41,979 nucleotides of DNA from Treponema sp. (lineage in GTDB: Bacteria; Spirochaetota; Spirochaetia; Treponematales; Treponemataceae): the NCBI GenBank assembly GCA_024696155.1, contig JAILHD010000048.1, positions 1 through 41,979 of the forward strand. Direction: 5' to 3'. Numbering within the stretch: position 1 is the first letter of the stretch; each line of letters begins with the position of its first letter. The notes beneath the pieces are model-generated. The model did not search any database. It was not told the origin of the DNA and saw nothing but the letters and a program-made list of their open reading frames with translations. Shown here one piece after another: positions 15,034 through 24,757 of this stretch. Made by a program: the position numbers and the translations under genes.

Positions 15034-16897
15034 AACAACTGGAGAAACAGTTTCAAAAAACGCTAGAATTTTTCTTCTTCTCATTCTGTTTGCTGTAATT
15101 TTTCTGGCATATATTCTGCGCCTTTTTTCTATGCAGATTATTCACGGAACTCATTACCGATCACAGTCTCAGAGAATCTCAAGTTTGATTACAACTCTTC
15201 CTGCTCAGCGAGGAGAAATTTTTGACCGAAATGCAACACTTCCAATGGTTATTAATACCGAAAGTTTTGCAGTTGAAGTTACACCAGGAAACATTCCTGC
15301 AAACATGTATGATACAGTTACATTCAGACTTGCTAAGTATCTTGGAATTTCTAAAGCAGACATTGATAAACGTATTCCAAAAAATATCCGCCGATCATAT
15401 TCAAACGTCATTGTAAAATCAAATGTTCCGTTCAGTATTATTTCTAATATTGCAGAAAACATTAATGATTTACCAGGCGTTTCATGGGCTTCTAAACCTG
15501 TAAGAAATTATCTTCATACACCGTCACTTTCGCATATTGTCGGCTATGTAGGAACAATCACTCAGGAAGAAATGAACGTTCTTTACAATAAAGGTTATAC
15601 AAAGGACAGTATTGTAGGTAAAACTGGTATTGAAAAACAGTATGATTCGCTTTTACAGGGAACTGTCGGACAAGAAATGTCGACAATTGATGTATTTGGT
15701 CGAGTAATTTCTGATACTCCGATTGTTGAACCTCCAAAAATGGGAAATAACCTTGTTCTGACAATTGATTCAGACATTCAAAAGCTTGCAGAAGAAGCAC
15801 TTGGAGAGCGAGTAGGGGCAACAGTTGTTCTAAAACCTGCAACAGGCGAAATTTTAGCAATGGCATCTTATCCGTATTTTGATTCAAATATCTTTAGTTC
15901 GGATGATGCCGGAACTGAATATGCAAAACTTTTGAATGACTCTTCAAAACCTTTGATTAACCGTGCCGTTCAGCTGTCTTATCCGCCGGCTTCTACATTC
16001 AAAATAATTATGTCTGCAGCAATGCTTCAGGAAAATGCTTATCCGTCTACAAAAAAGATTGAATGCCGCGGCTTTTTGAACTATGGTGGACGAGTTTTCC
16101 ACTGTCATATTCATAGTCCTGGACACGGATGGCTGGATTTAAAGAATGCACTCGCTCAGTCATGTGATATTTATTACTGGACTGTTGGACGTGATTATCT
16201 TGGTATTGAAAAAATATCATCATATGCAAAAGAATTTGGACTTGGTCAGATTACACAGATTGACTTGCCAAGCCAGGTTGCAGGGCTTGTACCAACAGCA
16301 GAATGGAAGGAAAAACGCTATCACGAAAAATGGCTTGGCGGTGATACTATGTCCTGCTCAATTGGTCAAGGATATCTTGAAGCAACACCTCTTCATCTTG
16401 CAAATATGATTGCTATGGTTTCTAATGAAGGTGTAATTTATAAGCCTCATCTTCTTAAAGAAGTGCGTGATTCTGTAACAAACGAAGTAATTTCCGAAGT
16501 AAAGCCTGAAGTTTTAACAGAATCTACAATTGATAAAAAGGTTTGGCTCGAAGTACAGGAAGCACTGCGTTACACAGTAACTGACGGTACACCTCAGTAT
16601 CCGATGCACAATAAACTTGTAAAAATTGCATGTAAAACTGGTACTGCCGAAGTTGATCAGTACAAGAGTTTGAATCAGTGGCATTCATGGCTGGTTGCAT
16701 ATGCGCCATACGATGCACCGCCAGAAGAACGTGTATGCGTTGCTACAATTGTAGAAGCTGTAAACAAATGGGAATGGTGGGCACCATACTGTACAAACAT
16801 TATTATTCAGGGAATTTTTGCACATCAGACTTATTCAGAAGCTATTAAAGAGCTTGGATTTGAATATCTTAATAAAAACGTTGGAAGACGAGAGTAG
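15026..16897 (+). CDS. mrdA: penicillin-binding protein 2, elongation transpeptidase
   Basis: A class B PBP that cross-links peptidoglycan during elongation. The 623 residues show one N-terminal membrane anchor (about 12-33) and a dimerisation domain with LPAQRGEIFDRN and GKTGIEKQYDSLLQGTVG. The transpeptidase domain has catalytic S323 and K326 in STFK, SCD at about 379, and KTGTAE at 537. It overlaps mreD by 8 bases and precedes rodA by 6, its usual partner glycosyltransferase. All three active-site motifs are intact. Confidence 0.97.
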   Translation: MYRTTGETVSKNARIFLLLILFAVIFLAYILRLFSMQIIHGTHYRSQSQRISSLITTLPAQRGEIFDRNATLPMVINTESFAVEVTPGNIPANMYDTVTFRLAKYLGISKADIDKRIPKNIRRSYSNVIVKSNVPFSIISNIAENINDLPGVSWASKPVRNYLHTPSLSHIVGYVGTITQEEMNVLYNKGYTKDSIVGKTGIEKQYDSLLQGTVGQEMSTIDVFGRVISDTPIVEPPKMGNNLVLTIDSDIQKLAEEALGERVGATVVLKPATGEILAMASYPYFDSNIFSSDDAGTEYAKLLNDSSKPLINRAVQLSYPPASTFKIIMSAAMLQENAYPSTKKIECRGFLNYGGRVFHCHIHSPGHGWLDLKNALAQSCDIYYWTVGRDYLGIEKISSYAKEFGLGQITQIDLPSQVAGLVPTAEWKEKRYHEKWLGGDTMSCSIGQGYLEATPLHLANMIAMVSNEGVIYKPHLLKEVRDSVTNEVISEVKPEVLTESTIDKKVWLEVQEALRYTVTDGTPQYPMHNKLVKIACKTGTAEVDQYKSLNQWHSWLVAYAPYDAPPEERVCVATIVEAVNKWEWWAPYCTNIIIQGIFAHQTYSEAIKELGFEYLNKNVGRRE

Positions 16898-16903
16898 GGT
16901 AAT

Positions 16904-18226
16904 ATGAAAAGCAGATTTTTTTCAAAATTCGACTATTTATTAATGCTCGCAGTTTTTGCCCTTGTTACTATTGGAATTATGTTTATTTACTCATCTTCCA
17001 TCAACTCTGATGGAATTTCCGTTACAAATGAACATATAAAACAGATTGTCTGGGCTTCTATTGGTGTAGTTTTAATGGTTTCACTTACACTTTATGATTA
17101 CAGACGCCTTCAGTCTACAACTTTTTATTTGTACATATTTTTAATTATTCTTTTGATTTATACACGAATCTTTGGTAAATATGTAAACGGTGCTTACAGC
17201 TGGATTGGCTTTGGTAGTTTTGGTATTCAGCCGTCTGAATTTGGTAAGATTTTTTATATTCTTTATCTGGCCAATTTCTTATACGAAAGCCGTGGAGAAG
17301 ATCAGTTTAAGCGCTTTATGTTTGCAACTTTGATTATGCTGGTTCCATTTGGCTTGATTATGCTCCAGCCAGACCTGGGAACTGCAAGTGTTTACATTCC
17401 GATTTATCTTATTATGTGCTTTATGGCAGAAGTACCTGTAAAGTACATTGGATATGTTCTTTTATTCGGTTGTCTTACAATTTTTAATACAGTTCTTCCT
17501 GTATGGAATGCAGAAATTGCAAATCATCCTGTTGCAATAATCTCAATTCTTACAAACATGAAGCTTAGAACTGTTTTAATTTTTACAACACTTTTGATTA
17601 CTATCCTTAGTTATATCGTTCTTAAATACTTTCATGGTCCTGAGTATTTTAAATGGATTGCCTATGTTTTTAGTGCAATCACAATTGCTTTGATTTTTTC
17701 TATTCCAGCTAGTAAAGTTCTTAAAGACTATCAGATTAAGCGTCTTATTATCTTTATGAATCCAGATAAGGATCCTCGTGGAGCGGGCTGGAATATTATT
17801 CAGTCTAAAGTAGCAATTGGTGCAGGCGGTCTTTTTGGACAAAGTTATCTGCACGGAACACAGAGTCATTACCGCTTTTTGCCACAGCAGAGTACAGACT
17901 TTATCTTTAGCATTATTTCTGAAGAAATCGGCTTTTTGGGTGCATGCGTAATTTTTGCAATATACTCGTTTATTTTGCTTAAAATTTTATGGCTCTTAAA
18001 AACCTGTGCTAACTCTTTTGGAACATATATCGCATCTGGAATTTTTGGAATGTTCCTTTTCCATTTCTTTATTAATGTTGGAATGGTTATGGGTATGATG
18101 CCTATTACAGGTATTCCATTGCTTTTCCTTTCATATGGTGGTTCTTCGCTTTTAATGGCAATGAGCTGCATCGGCTTTATTATGAGTATTTCTTACCGCA
18201 GAAAGAACTTTAACGAGATTGAGTAG
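16904..18226 (+). CDS. rodA: peptidoglycan polymerase RodA (SEDS family)
   Basis: A multi-pass inner-membrane glycosyltransferase that polymerises lipid II for lateral wall growth together with PBP2. The 440 residues contain about ten membrane segments and SEDS signatures: NGAYSWIGFGSFGIQPSEFGK, LQPDLGTA, the loop QSKVAIGAGGLFGQSYLHGTQ, LPQQSTDFIFSIISEEIGF and GIPLLFLSYGGSSLL. It is the last gene of the mre cluster and faces a convergent gene across a stem-loop. It is somewhat longer than the usual 370-420 residues, the extra length lying in a mid-protein stretch around residues 190-260. Confidence 0.96.
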   Translation: MKSRFFSKFDYLLMLAVFALVTIGIMFIYSSSINSDGISVTNEHIKQIVWASIGVVLMVSLTLYDYRRLQSTTFYLYIFLIILLIYTRIFGKYVNGAYSWIGFGSFGIQPSEFGKIFYILYLANFLYESRGEDQFKRFMFATLIMLVPFGLIMLQPDLGTASVYIPIYLIMCFMAEVPVKYIGYVLLFGCLTIFNTVLPVWNAEIANHPVAIISILTNMKLRTVLIFTTLLITILSYIVLKYFHGPEYFKWIAYVFSAITIALIFSIPASKVLKDYQIKRLIIFMNPDKDPRGAGWNIIQSKVAIGAGGLFGQSYLHGTQSHYRFLPQQSTDFIFSIISEEIGFLGACVIFAIYSFILLKILWLLKTCANSFGTYIASGIFGMFLFHFFINVGMVMGMMPITGIPLLFLSYGGSSLLMAMSCIGFIMSISYRRKNFNEIE

Positions 18227-18238
18227 GGATAAAAGACT

Positions 18239-18280
18239 AAAGTGGTTTACGCCCCCTAAATTACGTAAAAAAGCACTTTT
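18239..18280. terminator. stem-loop between convergent rodA and 18319-19053
   Basis: AAAGTG (18239-18244) pairs with CACTTT (18274-18279), and TTTACG (18246-18251) with CGTAAA (18264-18269), with a small asymmetric bulge. A-rich before and T-rich after, so it may end both convergent transcripts. Confidence 0.5.
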
Positions 18281-18318
18281 GGTAGACAGAACATGTATTA
18301 TAGAAAGTGATTCGTATA

Positions 18319-19053
18319 TTACTTGTTAATCTGACTTTCAAACCAGGTATACATAGAATCAATACGGCGCTCAAATGATTTGTTCAGACGGTTTTCGATT
18401 ATAGAAAGTTTTACGTATTTTGCCTTTACATTAAGGTATAAAGTCAATTTATCTGAATCTGTGTTCTCTTTGAGCACTACAAGATTTATTACAAGATTAT
18501 TTGGTTTTACAGCTTTTACAGGACCAAGCTTAATAGAATCAACAAGCATAAAGTTTACGGCAATTTCGTTGGCTGTTTCAAAATACGAAAGTTCGTAAAT
18601 GCAGGTTCCAAGCGAATGATCTTCTAAAAGACAGTAAACTTTTTTTCCATCTGCAGATAAGACTTTTTTTACTTCATCCTCGCCTATTGGATTTTTTGTT
18701 TCAGGACTGTCTATAAAAGTAGCCACAGAGTATAAAGTTTCCCAGGTCTTGCTCCCTGTAGAATAATATTTAATTCCCTGCATTGTAGAAATTGTCCGCA
18801 GAATCTGAGAAAGCTGCGGCATTGATTTATCATTTTCAAGATAAAAAATCTTCTCTCGGAAAAGACTTGGTTCTGAGTCCAGAGAATAATCAGCAATGAT
18901 TTTTGGCAATAGTTCACTTTTTACTGATGTGGAAATTGTAAGTGCCGGATTTGAATTAGCAGCAGCTGCAGGAATATCTTCCGGAGGAAGTTCTTTTGAA
19001 AACACTGAGTTACATAAAATAGCGATACAAAATACTGTTAAAAGTTTTTTCAT
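18319..19053 (-). CDS. secreted protein of unknown function
   Basis: A 244-residue protein with a textbook signal peptide (MKKLLTVFCIAILCNSVFS, then cleavage before KE). I do not recognise the mature domain; it is mixed alpha/beta with no cysteine pairs and ends in a helix with SFERRIDSMYTWFESQINK. ATG 19053 was chosen because the signal peptide begins there; an upstream TTG at 19092 overlapping the mfd stop adds 13 hydrophobic residues and is less likely. There is no ribosome site; instead TATTAT lies 6 bases before the ATG. It could also be read through from mfd, which ends 36 bases upstream. Confidence 0.75.
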   Translation of the reverse strand: MKKLLTVFCIAILCNSVFSKELPPEDIPAAAANSNPALTISTSVKSELLPKIIADYSLDSEPSLFREKIFYLENDKSMPQLSQILRTISTMQGIKYYSTGSKTWETLYSVATFIDSPETKNPIGEDEVKKVLSADGKKVYCLLEDHSLGTCIYELSYFETANEIAVNFMLVDSIKLGPVKAVKPNNLVINLVVLKENTDSDKLTLYLNVKAKYVKLSIIENRLNKSFERRIDSMYTWFESQINK

Positions 19054-19059
19054 AATTAA

Positions 19060-19065
19060 ATAATA
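19060..19065 (-). promoter_or_regulatory. -10-like TATTAT 6 bases before the start at 19053
   Basis: On the minus strand TATTAT (19065 to 19060) is followed by six bases and ATG, with no Shine-Dalgarno. This would give a leaderless message. The surrounding AT-rich run (overlapping TATATT and TATTAT) makes chance plausible. Confidence 0.35.
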
Positions 19066-19088
19066 ATATAAAATAACAAAAATTACTA

Positions 19089-22000
19089 TCAACCAAGCTG
19101 ACTGAGCTTTTCACGGATAAATTCTGACTTTTCTTTAAGTCCGATTTTACCAAGCTTAATAAAGATAACGTTTGGAAGCTGAGGATCAAGGCGTATTGTT
19201 CCGGGATTTTTCTGTAAAAGCTTCATAAATTTATCGATTGAAATATCAGATACCTTTTTGAACTCAACTTTAACTTCGCCCATACGCTCTTTAAGAGAAC
19301 CAATTTTAAGCTTTTTACAAAGGATTCTGATTTCTGCAAGGGCTAACAGACTTGAAACTTCCTCTGGAATAGGTCCAAAACGGTCATTTAATTCGCCAAG
19401 AACAGCATCGAATTCATCATCAGTTGTAACAGAAGAAATCTTTTTGTAAATTTCCATCTTAATCTGCTGGTTAAAAATGTATGTATCTGGAATAAAGCCT
19501 GTGTATTCAAGTTCCATAATAACATCTGAATGTTCGGCGGCATCGTAATCTTTTTGAGCCATAAGGCGATTAACTGCGTCGTTCAAAAGACGTACGTACA
19601 TATCAAAACCAACAGAATAAACTTCGCCGGACTGATCACGTCCAAGAAGGTTTCCAGCACCGCGGATTTCCATATCCTTCATAGCAATTTTAAAACCGCT
19701 TCCAAGTTCGGTAAAGTCGCTTATAACCTGAAGACGCTTCATTGCAACTTCGGAGAGGGCCTTGTGCTCAGGATACAAAAGGTATGCGTATGCCTGACGG
19801 TCACTTCGTCCAACACGGCCCCTCAGCTGATAAAGCTGGCTTACACCGTACATGTCGGCACGGTCAATGATGATTGTATTTACGTTTGGAATATCAATTC
19901 CGTTTTCAATAATTGTTGTTGCAATAAGCACGTGGAAACCGCCCATCTTAAAGCGATGGAAAATGTCATCAAGTTCTGTGCTGGTCATCTGACCGTGAGC
20001 AACATCTACTAAAACTTCAGGCACAATCTGTTCAATTTTATGACGAACTTCCAGAAGAGTTTCTACCCGGTTATGAAGATAGAAAATCTGGCCGCCCCGC
20101 TCTATTTCCTGTCTGATGGCATGAGCCACGCGCGCATCTGTATATTCATCGATTACAGTTTCAATTGGCTGACGATTCTGAGGAGGCGTTGTCAAAAGAC
20201 TCATATCGCGGATTTTAAGAAGGCTCATATGAAGCGTTCGTGGAATTGGTGTTGCAGACATTGTAAGACAGTCTATGTTGTTTTTCATCTCTTTGAGTTT
20301 TTCTTTGTCTTTTACGCCAAAACGCTGCTCTTCATCAATAATCATAAGACCAAGATTCTTAAACTTTACGTCTTTCTGAATGATTCTGTGAGTACCTACT
20401 AAAATATCAACATTGCCTTCTGCAAGTCGTGCAAGAGTCTTTTTCTGATCGGCAGTGCTTACAAAGCGAGACATGCGTTCAATCTTTACAGGAAAATTCT
20501 TAAAACGCTCTACACAGTTATCATAATGCTGTTCTGCAAGAATTGTTGTTGGTGCAAGGAATGCAACCTGTTTTCCACCCATAACTGCCTTAAAAGCAGC
20601 ACGCATTGCAATTTCTGTTTTACCGTAGCCAACATCACCACAAATCAGACGATCCATTGGAACAGGCTTTTCCATATCAGCTTTAATCTCTTCTGTAACG
20701 GTAATCTGGTCTGGAGTATCTTCGTATGGAAATGCGGCCTCAAAGGCTGTCTGCCATTCAGTTTCTTTTGGAAAGGCAAAACCAACCGCTGCCTGACGGC
20801 GAGAATACAAATCTATAAGCTTCTGGGCAATTTCTTCTACCGCCGCCCGTGTCTTTGCCTTGCGGTTTTCCCATGCCTTACTTCCAATTCGGTCAAGACG
20901 CGGGTGGTCGCCTTCGTTACCAATATATCGCTGAACAAGGTTTACCTGCTCAATCGGTACAAAGGCGAATTCTTTGTCTGCATATTCAAGTTTGATGTAG
21001 TCTCGCTCGTTTCCTGCAGCTTTTACGCGCTCAATTCCGTGAAAAAGTCCGATTCCCCAATTTACATGAACAATATGGTCGCCAGGCTGCAGTTCAACAA
21101 AGGTATCAATTGGCTTTGACTTAGCCTTATTTACAGTTTTTGGAACATATTTTCTGCGGCCAAAAATCTCGTTTTCCTGAATTACAAGAAGCTTGATTTC
21201 AGGAACAATAAAGCCTGCAGAAATTGGAAGCGGATAAAATTCCAGGGCATGAGGAAGGTGTGTTCCGTCTTCTGCCGTTACAAAATCCTTAAAAATCTCT
21301 TTTAAGCGCAAAGACTGATTTTCGTTATCGGCAAAAATATAAACGTGCCAGCTGTCCTTCTGCATCTCGCGAAGTTCATCTTTCAGATAATTTATATTGC
21401 CAAAGTAGCTGTGCCCCGGTTCGCTTTCAATTTTTATAATCTGACTGTCGCTATCTCCAGATTCTGAATCATCTTTTGCAACAGTCTTTAAAAGGATTCT
21501 GTTCTGACTCTGTTCCAGAAGTTTTTCAAAATCAAAAAGAATCATTTCTGGAGGAAAAACTGGAAGTGCCTCGCGAGACTTTCTATAACTTGCGTTATAT
21601 TCACGCTGAATCAAAAGCTTTGCATTTTCCATTCGGTCGTAATCATAGAAAAACACAAAAACATCATCATCAAAATAATCAAGGATTGTATATTTTTGAT
21701 TCCACAAAAACTCGTAATAAAACTCTTCGCCTTCGCTTTCGTGAATTGTGCTTAATTCGGACAGAACTTTGTCTTTATATTTTAGCGCTTCCTCTGTAAA
21801 AGGAAGGTGCACTCCCCTTTCTGCCGCGCTTCCTGGTGCTGCCGGTATAATTTCATCTTCATCACGCTGGATAGCAGTTTTCTGATATTCATCCAGTTTG
21901 TCTGAAAGTTTTGCAACAAGTTCTGAATTCCATAAAACTTCTTTCATCGGATAAATTGTTACATCATCACGACTTGCAATTGTAGACTGAGTGTCGGCAT

Positions 22001-22733
22001 CAAAATCTTTAAAGCTTTCAATTTCATCAAAATCAAAAATTACACGAACCGCATTTTCTTCTGCAGGAAGAAAAATATCTAAAACTTCTCCTCGAAGGCT
22101 GAATTCACCACGGACAGTAACTTTTGGAACACGGGTATAGCCCAGAGAAGTCAGTTTTTCTGCAATTTTTGAAGTATCTAATTTTGTACCTTTTTCCAGC
22201 CTGAAACTTTGATTTTTTATATATTCAGGCGGCGGAAGAGCCGACAAAAAACATCTTTGTGGAATAATAAAAATTTGAGTCTTTTCTTTTACAGTAATTT
22301 GCGACGGTTTTTGAACGAGTTTTGAAAGAAAACCGGCCCTTTTTCCAAAAACGACCGAACCTACAGCCGCAGGACGATATGGAAGAACGCCCCAGCCAGG
22401 AAAAACAAACACTTCTGCCTGCGGGTAAACTGAATTAAAATCAACTGCAAGATTATTTGCTTCAAATTCTGTAGGAACAACAATCAGAATATCTGTAGAA
22501 AACGAATTATACTTTGGAGTTTTTTTGCTTGTGCCCGAATACTGCATTGCCTGAACGGTTTTTGAATGCTTGTGACGGGCAAAGTCGCCAATAAAGTACG
22601 AAAAAAGACTTCCATGTATGCCGCTTACAGTTAATGGAAATGCGTTCTGTTCATAAGAGTCTGTAATCTGATTAACAGCGGAATGAAAGCCGCTCCACTG
22701 GTGTAATAAATCGTTTATAGTTAATGATTTCAT
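19089..22733 (-). CDS. mfd: transcription-repair coupling factor Mfd
   Basis: An ATP-driven translocase that removes stalled RNA polymerase and recruits UvrA. The 1,214 residues show the UvrB-like N-terminal domain (LPPPEYI, RVPKVTVRGEFSLRGEVLD). The RNA-polymerase interaction domain has QPGDHIVHVNWGIGLFHGIE. The RecG-like motor has Walker A GDVGYGKTE at about residue 700, DEEQRFG at about 799, TMSATPIPRTL, and LRGRVGRSDRQAYAYLLYP at about 970. The C-terminal TRCF domain follows. It is slightly longer than the E. coli protein (1,148), mostly in the N-terminal part. It is divergent from the gene at 22774, with only 40 bases for both promoters. Confidence 0.97.
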   Translation of the reverse strand: MKSLTINDLLHQWSGFHSAVNQITDSYEQNAFPLTVSGIHGSLFSYFIGDFARHKHSKTVQAMQYSGTSKKTPKYNSFSTDILIVVPTEFEANNLAVDFNSVYPQAEVFVFPGWGVLPYRPAAVGSVVFGKRAGFLSKLVQKPSQITVKEKTQIFIIPQRCFLSALPPPEYIKNQSFRLEKGTKLDTSKIAEKLTSLGYTRVPKVTVRGEFSLRGEVLDIFLPAEENAVRVIFDFDEIESFKDFDADTQSTIASRDDVTIYPMKEVLWNSELVAKLSDKLDEYQKTAIQRDEDEIIPAAPGSAAERGVHLPFTEEALKYKDKVLSELSTIHESEGEEFYYEFLWNQKYTILDYFDDDVFVFFYDYDRMENAKLLIQREYNASYRKSREALPVFPPEMILFDFEKLLEQSQNRILLKTVAKDDSESGDSDSQIIKIESEPGHSYFGNINYLKDELREMQKDSWHVYIFADNENQSLRLKEIFKDFVTAEDGTHLPHALEFYPLPISAGFIVPEIKLLVIQENEIFGRRKYVPKTVNKAKSKPIDTFVELQPGDHIVHVNWGIGLFHGIERVKAAGNERDYIKLEYADKEFAFVPIEQVNLVQRYIGNEGDHPRLDRIGSKAWENRKAKTRAAVEEIAQKLIDLYSRRQAAVGFAFPKETEWQTAFEAAFPYEDTPDQITVTEEIKADMEKPVPMDRLICGDVGYGKTEIAMRAAFKAVMGGKQVAFLAPTTILAEQHYDNCVERFKNFPVKIERMSRFVSTADQKKTLARLAEGNVDILVGTHRIIQKDVKFKNLGLMIIDEEQRFGVKDKEKLKEMKNNIDCLTMSATPIPRTLHMSLLKIRDMSLLTTPPQNRQPIETVIDEYTDARVAHAIRQEIERGGQIFYLHNRVETLLEVRHKIEQIVPEVLVDVAHGQMTSTELDDIFHRFKMGGFHVLIATTIIENGIDIPNVNTIIIDRADMYGVSQLYQLRGRVGRSDRQAYAYLLYPEHKALSEVAMKRLQVISDFTELGSGFKIAMKDMEIRGAGNLLGRDQSGEVYSVGFDMYVRLLNDAVNRLMAQKDYDAAEHSDVIMELEYTGFIPDTYIFNQQIKMEIYKKISSVTTDDEFDAVLGELNDRFGPIPEEVSSLLALAEIRILCKKLKIGSLKERMGEVKVEFKKVSDISIDKFMKLLQKNPGTIRLDPQLPNVIFIKLGKIGLKEKSEFIREKLSQLG

Positions 22734-22773
22734 TTTAATTTACCGATAAATAATATATAAAAGGAGAACTATT

Positions 22774-23751
22774 TTGTCTTTACGTAAACTTTTTGTAATT
22801 ATAACATCTCTCTTTATTTTTGGACAGACTTTTGCTCAGACCGATTCTGGTGTTCAGGATTTTTCAAAGGCAACTGTAAGCATAAAATATTTTAATAAAA
22901 ACATTTATTACCCGGGACCTGCAGAAGAAAGCCCGATTTTTGTGCATATTTCCATCAAAAATAACGGAACAGAAACACTTCGTTTTAAGCTTGCTGATGA
23001 CAGAATGTTCAGTATTGATTTTATTGCCTACACTGTTAAAAACAGCCGAGTTGAACAGAATGTAAGTCTTGTAGAAAAGCGTACAACAAATCAGACTGTG
23101 TACTTCCGCGAAATTGCTCTTGAACAGGGCGAAGAATATTCTTTTGTAGAAAACGTAAAAGACTATCTGAATATTCAGGACAGTTCCATTTACTATCTTG
23201 AACTGCTTTTTTATCCGGAACTTTATAAGTCAAAATATCTTTCTCTTAAATCAAACCGTCTGACTTTGGAAATTATGCCAAGTCCTAAGGCTACTGCTTC
23301 TAACTTTGTTGCAGTAAAAGAAAAGAATGTTGATCTTCTTCACCCGGCAGATATTGCTCCAGATAAAGTTGTAGAGCAGACAATCATTGCCCGCCAGAAA
23401 TCACTTTGGGATCAGTTCTTCCTTTATATGGATTTAGAATCACTTTTAAAACGCAATTCAAACCTTCAGAAAAAATATGTTTCTTCAAGTGCAGAAGAAC
23501 GCGACCGTATTTTGAGTATGTTCAAAGCTGATTTGATGCAGACAAAAATTGACAGCGACATTGTTTCTGTTCCAGAAAAGTTCCAGATTGAACGCACCAC
23601 CTACTCTCCAACAGAAGGAAATGTAACAGTTATTGAATGGTTCAAGTATCCGAACTTTAGTGAAAAAAAGCGTTACACCTACAAAGTTCGTCAGCGTGAA
23701 GGTGTATGGCAGATTTATGATTATACTGTTGTAAACTTGGGAACAGAGTGA
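22774..23751 (+). CDS. secreted protein with BsuPI-like beta-sandwich
   Basis: A 325-residue exported protein. It starts at TTG 22774 with AAGGAGAA at 22761-22768, then a signal peptide (RKLFVIITSLFIFGQTFAQ). The first half reads like an Ig-like or BsuPI-type domain (PIFVHISIKNNGTETLRF). The second half is helical, followed by strands (NVTVIEWFKYPNFSEKKRY). I do not know its function; BsuPI similarity is by pattern only. Its stop overlaps the next start by one base (TGATG), and the next gene in turn overlaps a third, so the three form a tightly coupled operon. Confidence 0.72.
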   Translation: MSLRKLFVIITSLFIFGQTFAQTDSGVQDFSKATVSIKYFNKNIYYPGPAEESPIFVHISIKNNGTETLRFKLADDRMFSIDFIAYTVKNSRVEQNVSLVEKRTTNQTVYFREIALEQGEEYSFVENVKDYLNIQDSSIYYLELLFYPELYKSKYLSLKSNRLTLEIMPSPKATASNFVAVKEKNVDLLHPADIAPDKVVEQTIIARQKSLWDQFFLYMDLESLLKRNSNLQKKYVSSSAEERDRILSMFKADLMQTKIDSDIVSVPEKFQIERTTYSPTEGNVTVIEWFKYPNFSEKKRYTYKVRQREGVWQIYDYTVVNLGTE

Positions 23752-24344
23752 TGAAAGTTCTGATAATCACAGAAAAACAGGATTTAAGCACAAAAATCAG
23801 CACTATAGCAAAAAATTATGGTGCTGATACAATTATTTATAAATGGTTTTTAAAAGCCCTTGATAATCTGGAAGAAATCCAGCCTGATGTAATTATTTTA
23901 AGCACCTCTGAATACCCTCGTCTTTGGAAAACTCTTGTTCAGTTTTTAAAAAGCGGACTTGGTGGACCAAATCCCCGCACTTATCTTTATAAAGACATTC
24001 CACTTTCTGAAGAAGATCAGGAAAAATACGAGGAACTTGGCATTAGCGGATATTTTACTCAAATTAATGAAAACTCGATGAGTTTCTTAAATACGAATGC
24101 TCCCCTTCCTGTAATTGGCGAAGTTTTATTTTCTATGCCACAGGACGGAAAAATCATTTCAGGCATGATTAATGCCGTCAACAAAAATGAACTTAAATGC
24201 ACCCTTGATTTTGCAGAAGATTTTACGGATGTAGAAAAAATCCCGAATCTGAACGTTCGGCTTGAAAATCATATAAAAAACTGCTCAGCCCGCGTTAAGC
24301 AGTTTGATAAATTTAAAAACAGTTTAATTTTGGAAGTCCAATAA
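23751..24344 (+). CDS. receiver-like protein with C-terminal beta domain
   Basis: A 197-residue cytosolic protein. Residues 1 to about 120 look like a response-regulator fold (KVLIITEKQDLSTKISTIAK, then QPDVIILS) but the usual acidic pocket and switch residues are degenerate, so phosphorylation is doubtful. The second half (GEVLFSMPQDGKIISGMINA onward) is a small beta domain reminiscent of PilZ, but the PilZ RxxxR and DxSxxG motifs are missing. ATG 23751 is preferred over the GTG three bases upstream because it gives the one-base stop-start overlap. Probable signalling adaptor; function unproven. Confidence 0.68.
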   Translation: MKVLIITEKQDLSTKISTIAKNYGADTIIYKWFLKALDNLEEIQPDVIILSTSEYPRLWKTLVQFLKSGLGGPNPRTYLYKDIPLSEEDQEKYEELGISGYFTQINENSMSFLNTNAPLPVIGEVLFSMPQDGKIISGMINAVNKNELKCTLDFAEDFTDVEKIPNLNVRLENHIKNCSARVKQFDKFKNSLILEVQ

Positions 24345-24736
24345 TGGCTAATTCAGTTCAAAAAGAAGCAAAGTTTTTTTGCCAGTGCTGCGGTTCAGAA
24401 GTTCCTCGAAAATCAAAATTCTGCCCTAAGTGCGGAAAATTTTTTGCAAGCGTTTTATGCCCAAACTGCGGGCATACAGGAAAAACCAGTGATTTTATAA
24501 ATGGCTGTCCTGAATGCGGATACGCTGTAAACGGTTCAAACGGCGGCAGCAAAACAAGCGGAAACACGCCTACTCCAACCAAAAACATAAAAATGAAGAA
24601 AAACAGACTTTATCTGCCGCTTGGAAAAAAATCGAAAAAAGCCGGCTCCAGCGATTCAGAACTTCCATTGTGGGTCTATCTTTTAAGTCTTGTAGTTCTT
24701 GTTGGCCTGATGATGGGCTTGTACAGCTGTCTATAA
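24344..24736 (+). CDS. tail-anchored double zinc-ribbon protein
   Basis: A 130-residue protein with two consecutive zinc ribbons: CQCC and CPKC (about residues 13-30), then CPNC and CPEC (about 39-58). A Gly/Ser/Thr/Lys-rich linker follows, and one membrane segment sits at the very C-terminus (LPLWVYLLSLVVLVGLMMGL). This topology puts the zinc fingers in the cytosol with a tail anchor in the membrane. No family named. The start overlaps the preceding stop (TAATG). As the last gene of a three-gene set it may tether a complex to the membrane, which is inference. Confidence 0.8.
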   Translation: MANSVQKEAKFFCQCCGSEVPRKSKFCPKCGKFFASVLCPNCGHTGKTSDFINGCPECGYAVNGSNGGSKTSGNTPTPTKNIKMKKNRLYLPLGKKSKKAGSSDSELPLWVYLLSLVVLVGLMMGLYSCL

Positions 24737-24757
24737 CAAAAATCACATCTGTTATAA

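Noticed and set aside
19530-20012. Plus-strand frame of 160 residues inside mfd
   Set aside because: Also antisense to conserved Mfd sequence, with no ribosome site or family resemblance.
20526-21119. Plus-strand frame of 197 residues inside mfd
   Set aside because: Antisense to the conserved Mfd motor domain; cysteine/phenylalanine-rich composition typical of shadow frames, no start signal.
23751-24344. PilZ domain in the receiver-like protein
   Set aside because: The fold is suggestive but both cyclic di-GMP binding motifs (RxxxR and DxSxxG) are absent, so binding should not be claimed.
24732-24756. Inverted repeat TATAACA/TGTTATA after the zinc-ribbon gene
   Set aside because: The right arm is explained by an extended -10 like sequence and the 7-bp AT-rich palindrome is expected by chance; no repeat of it as an operator elsewhere.
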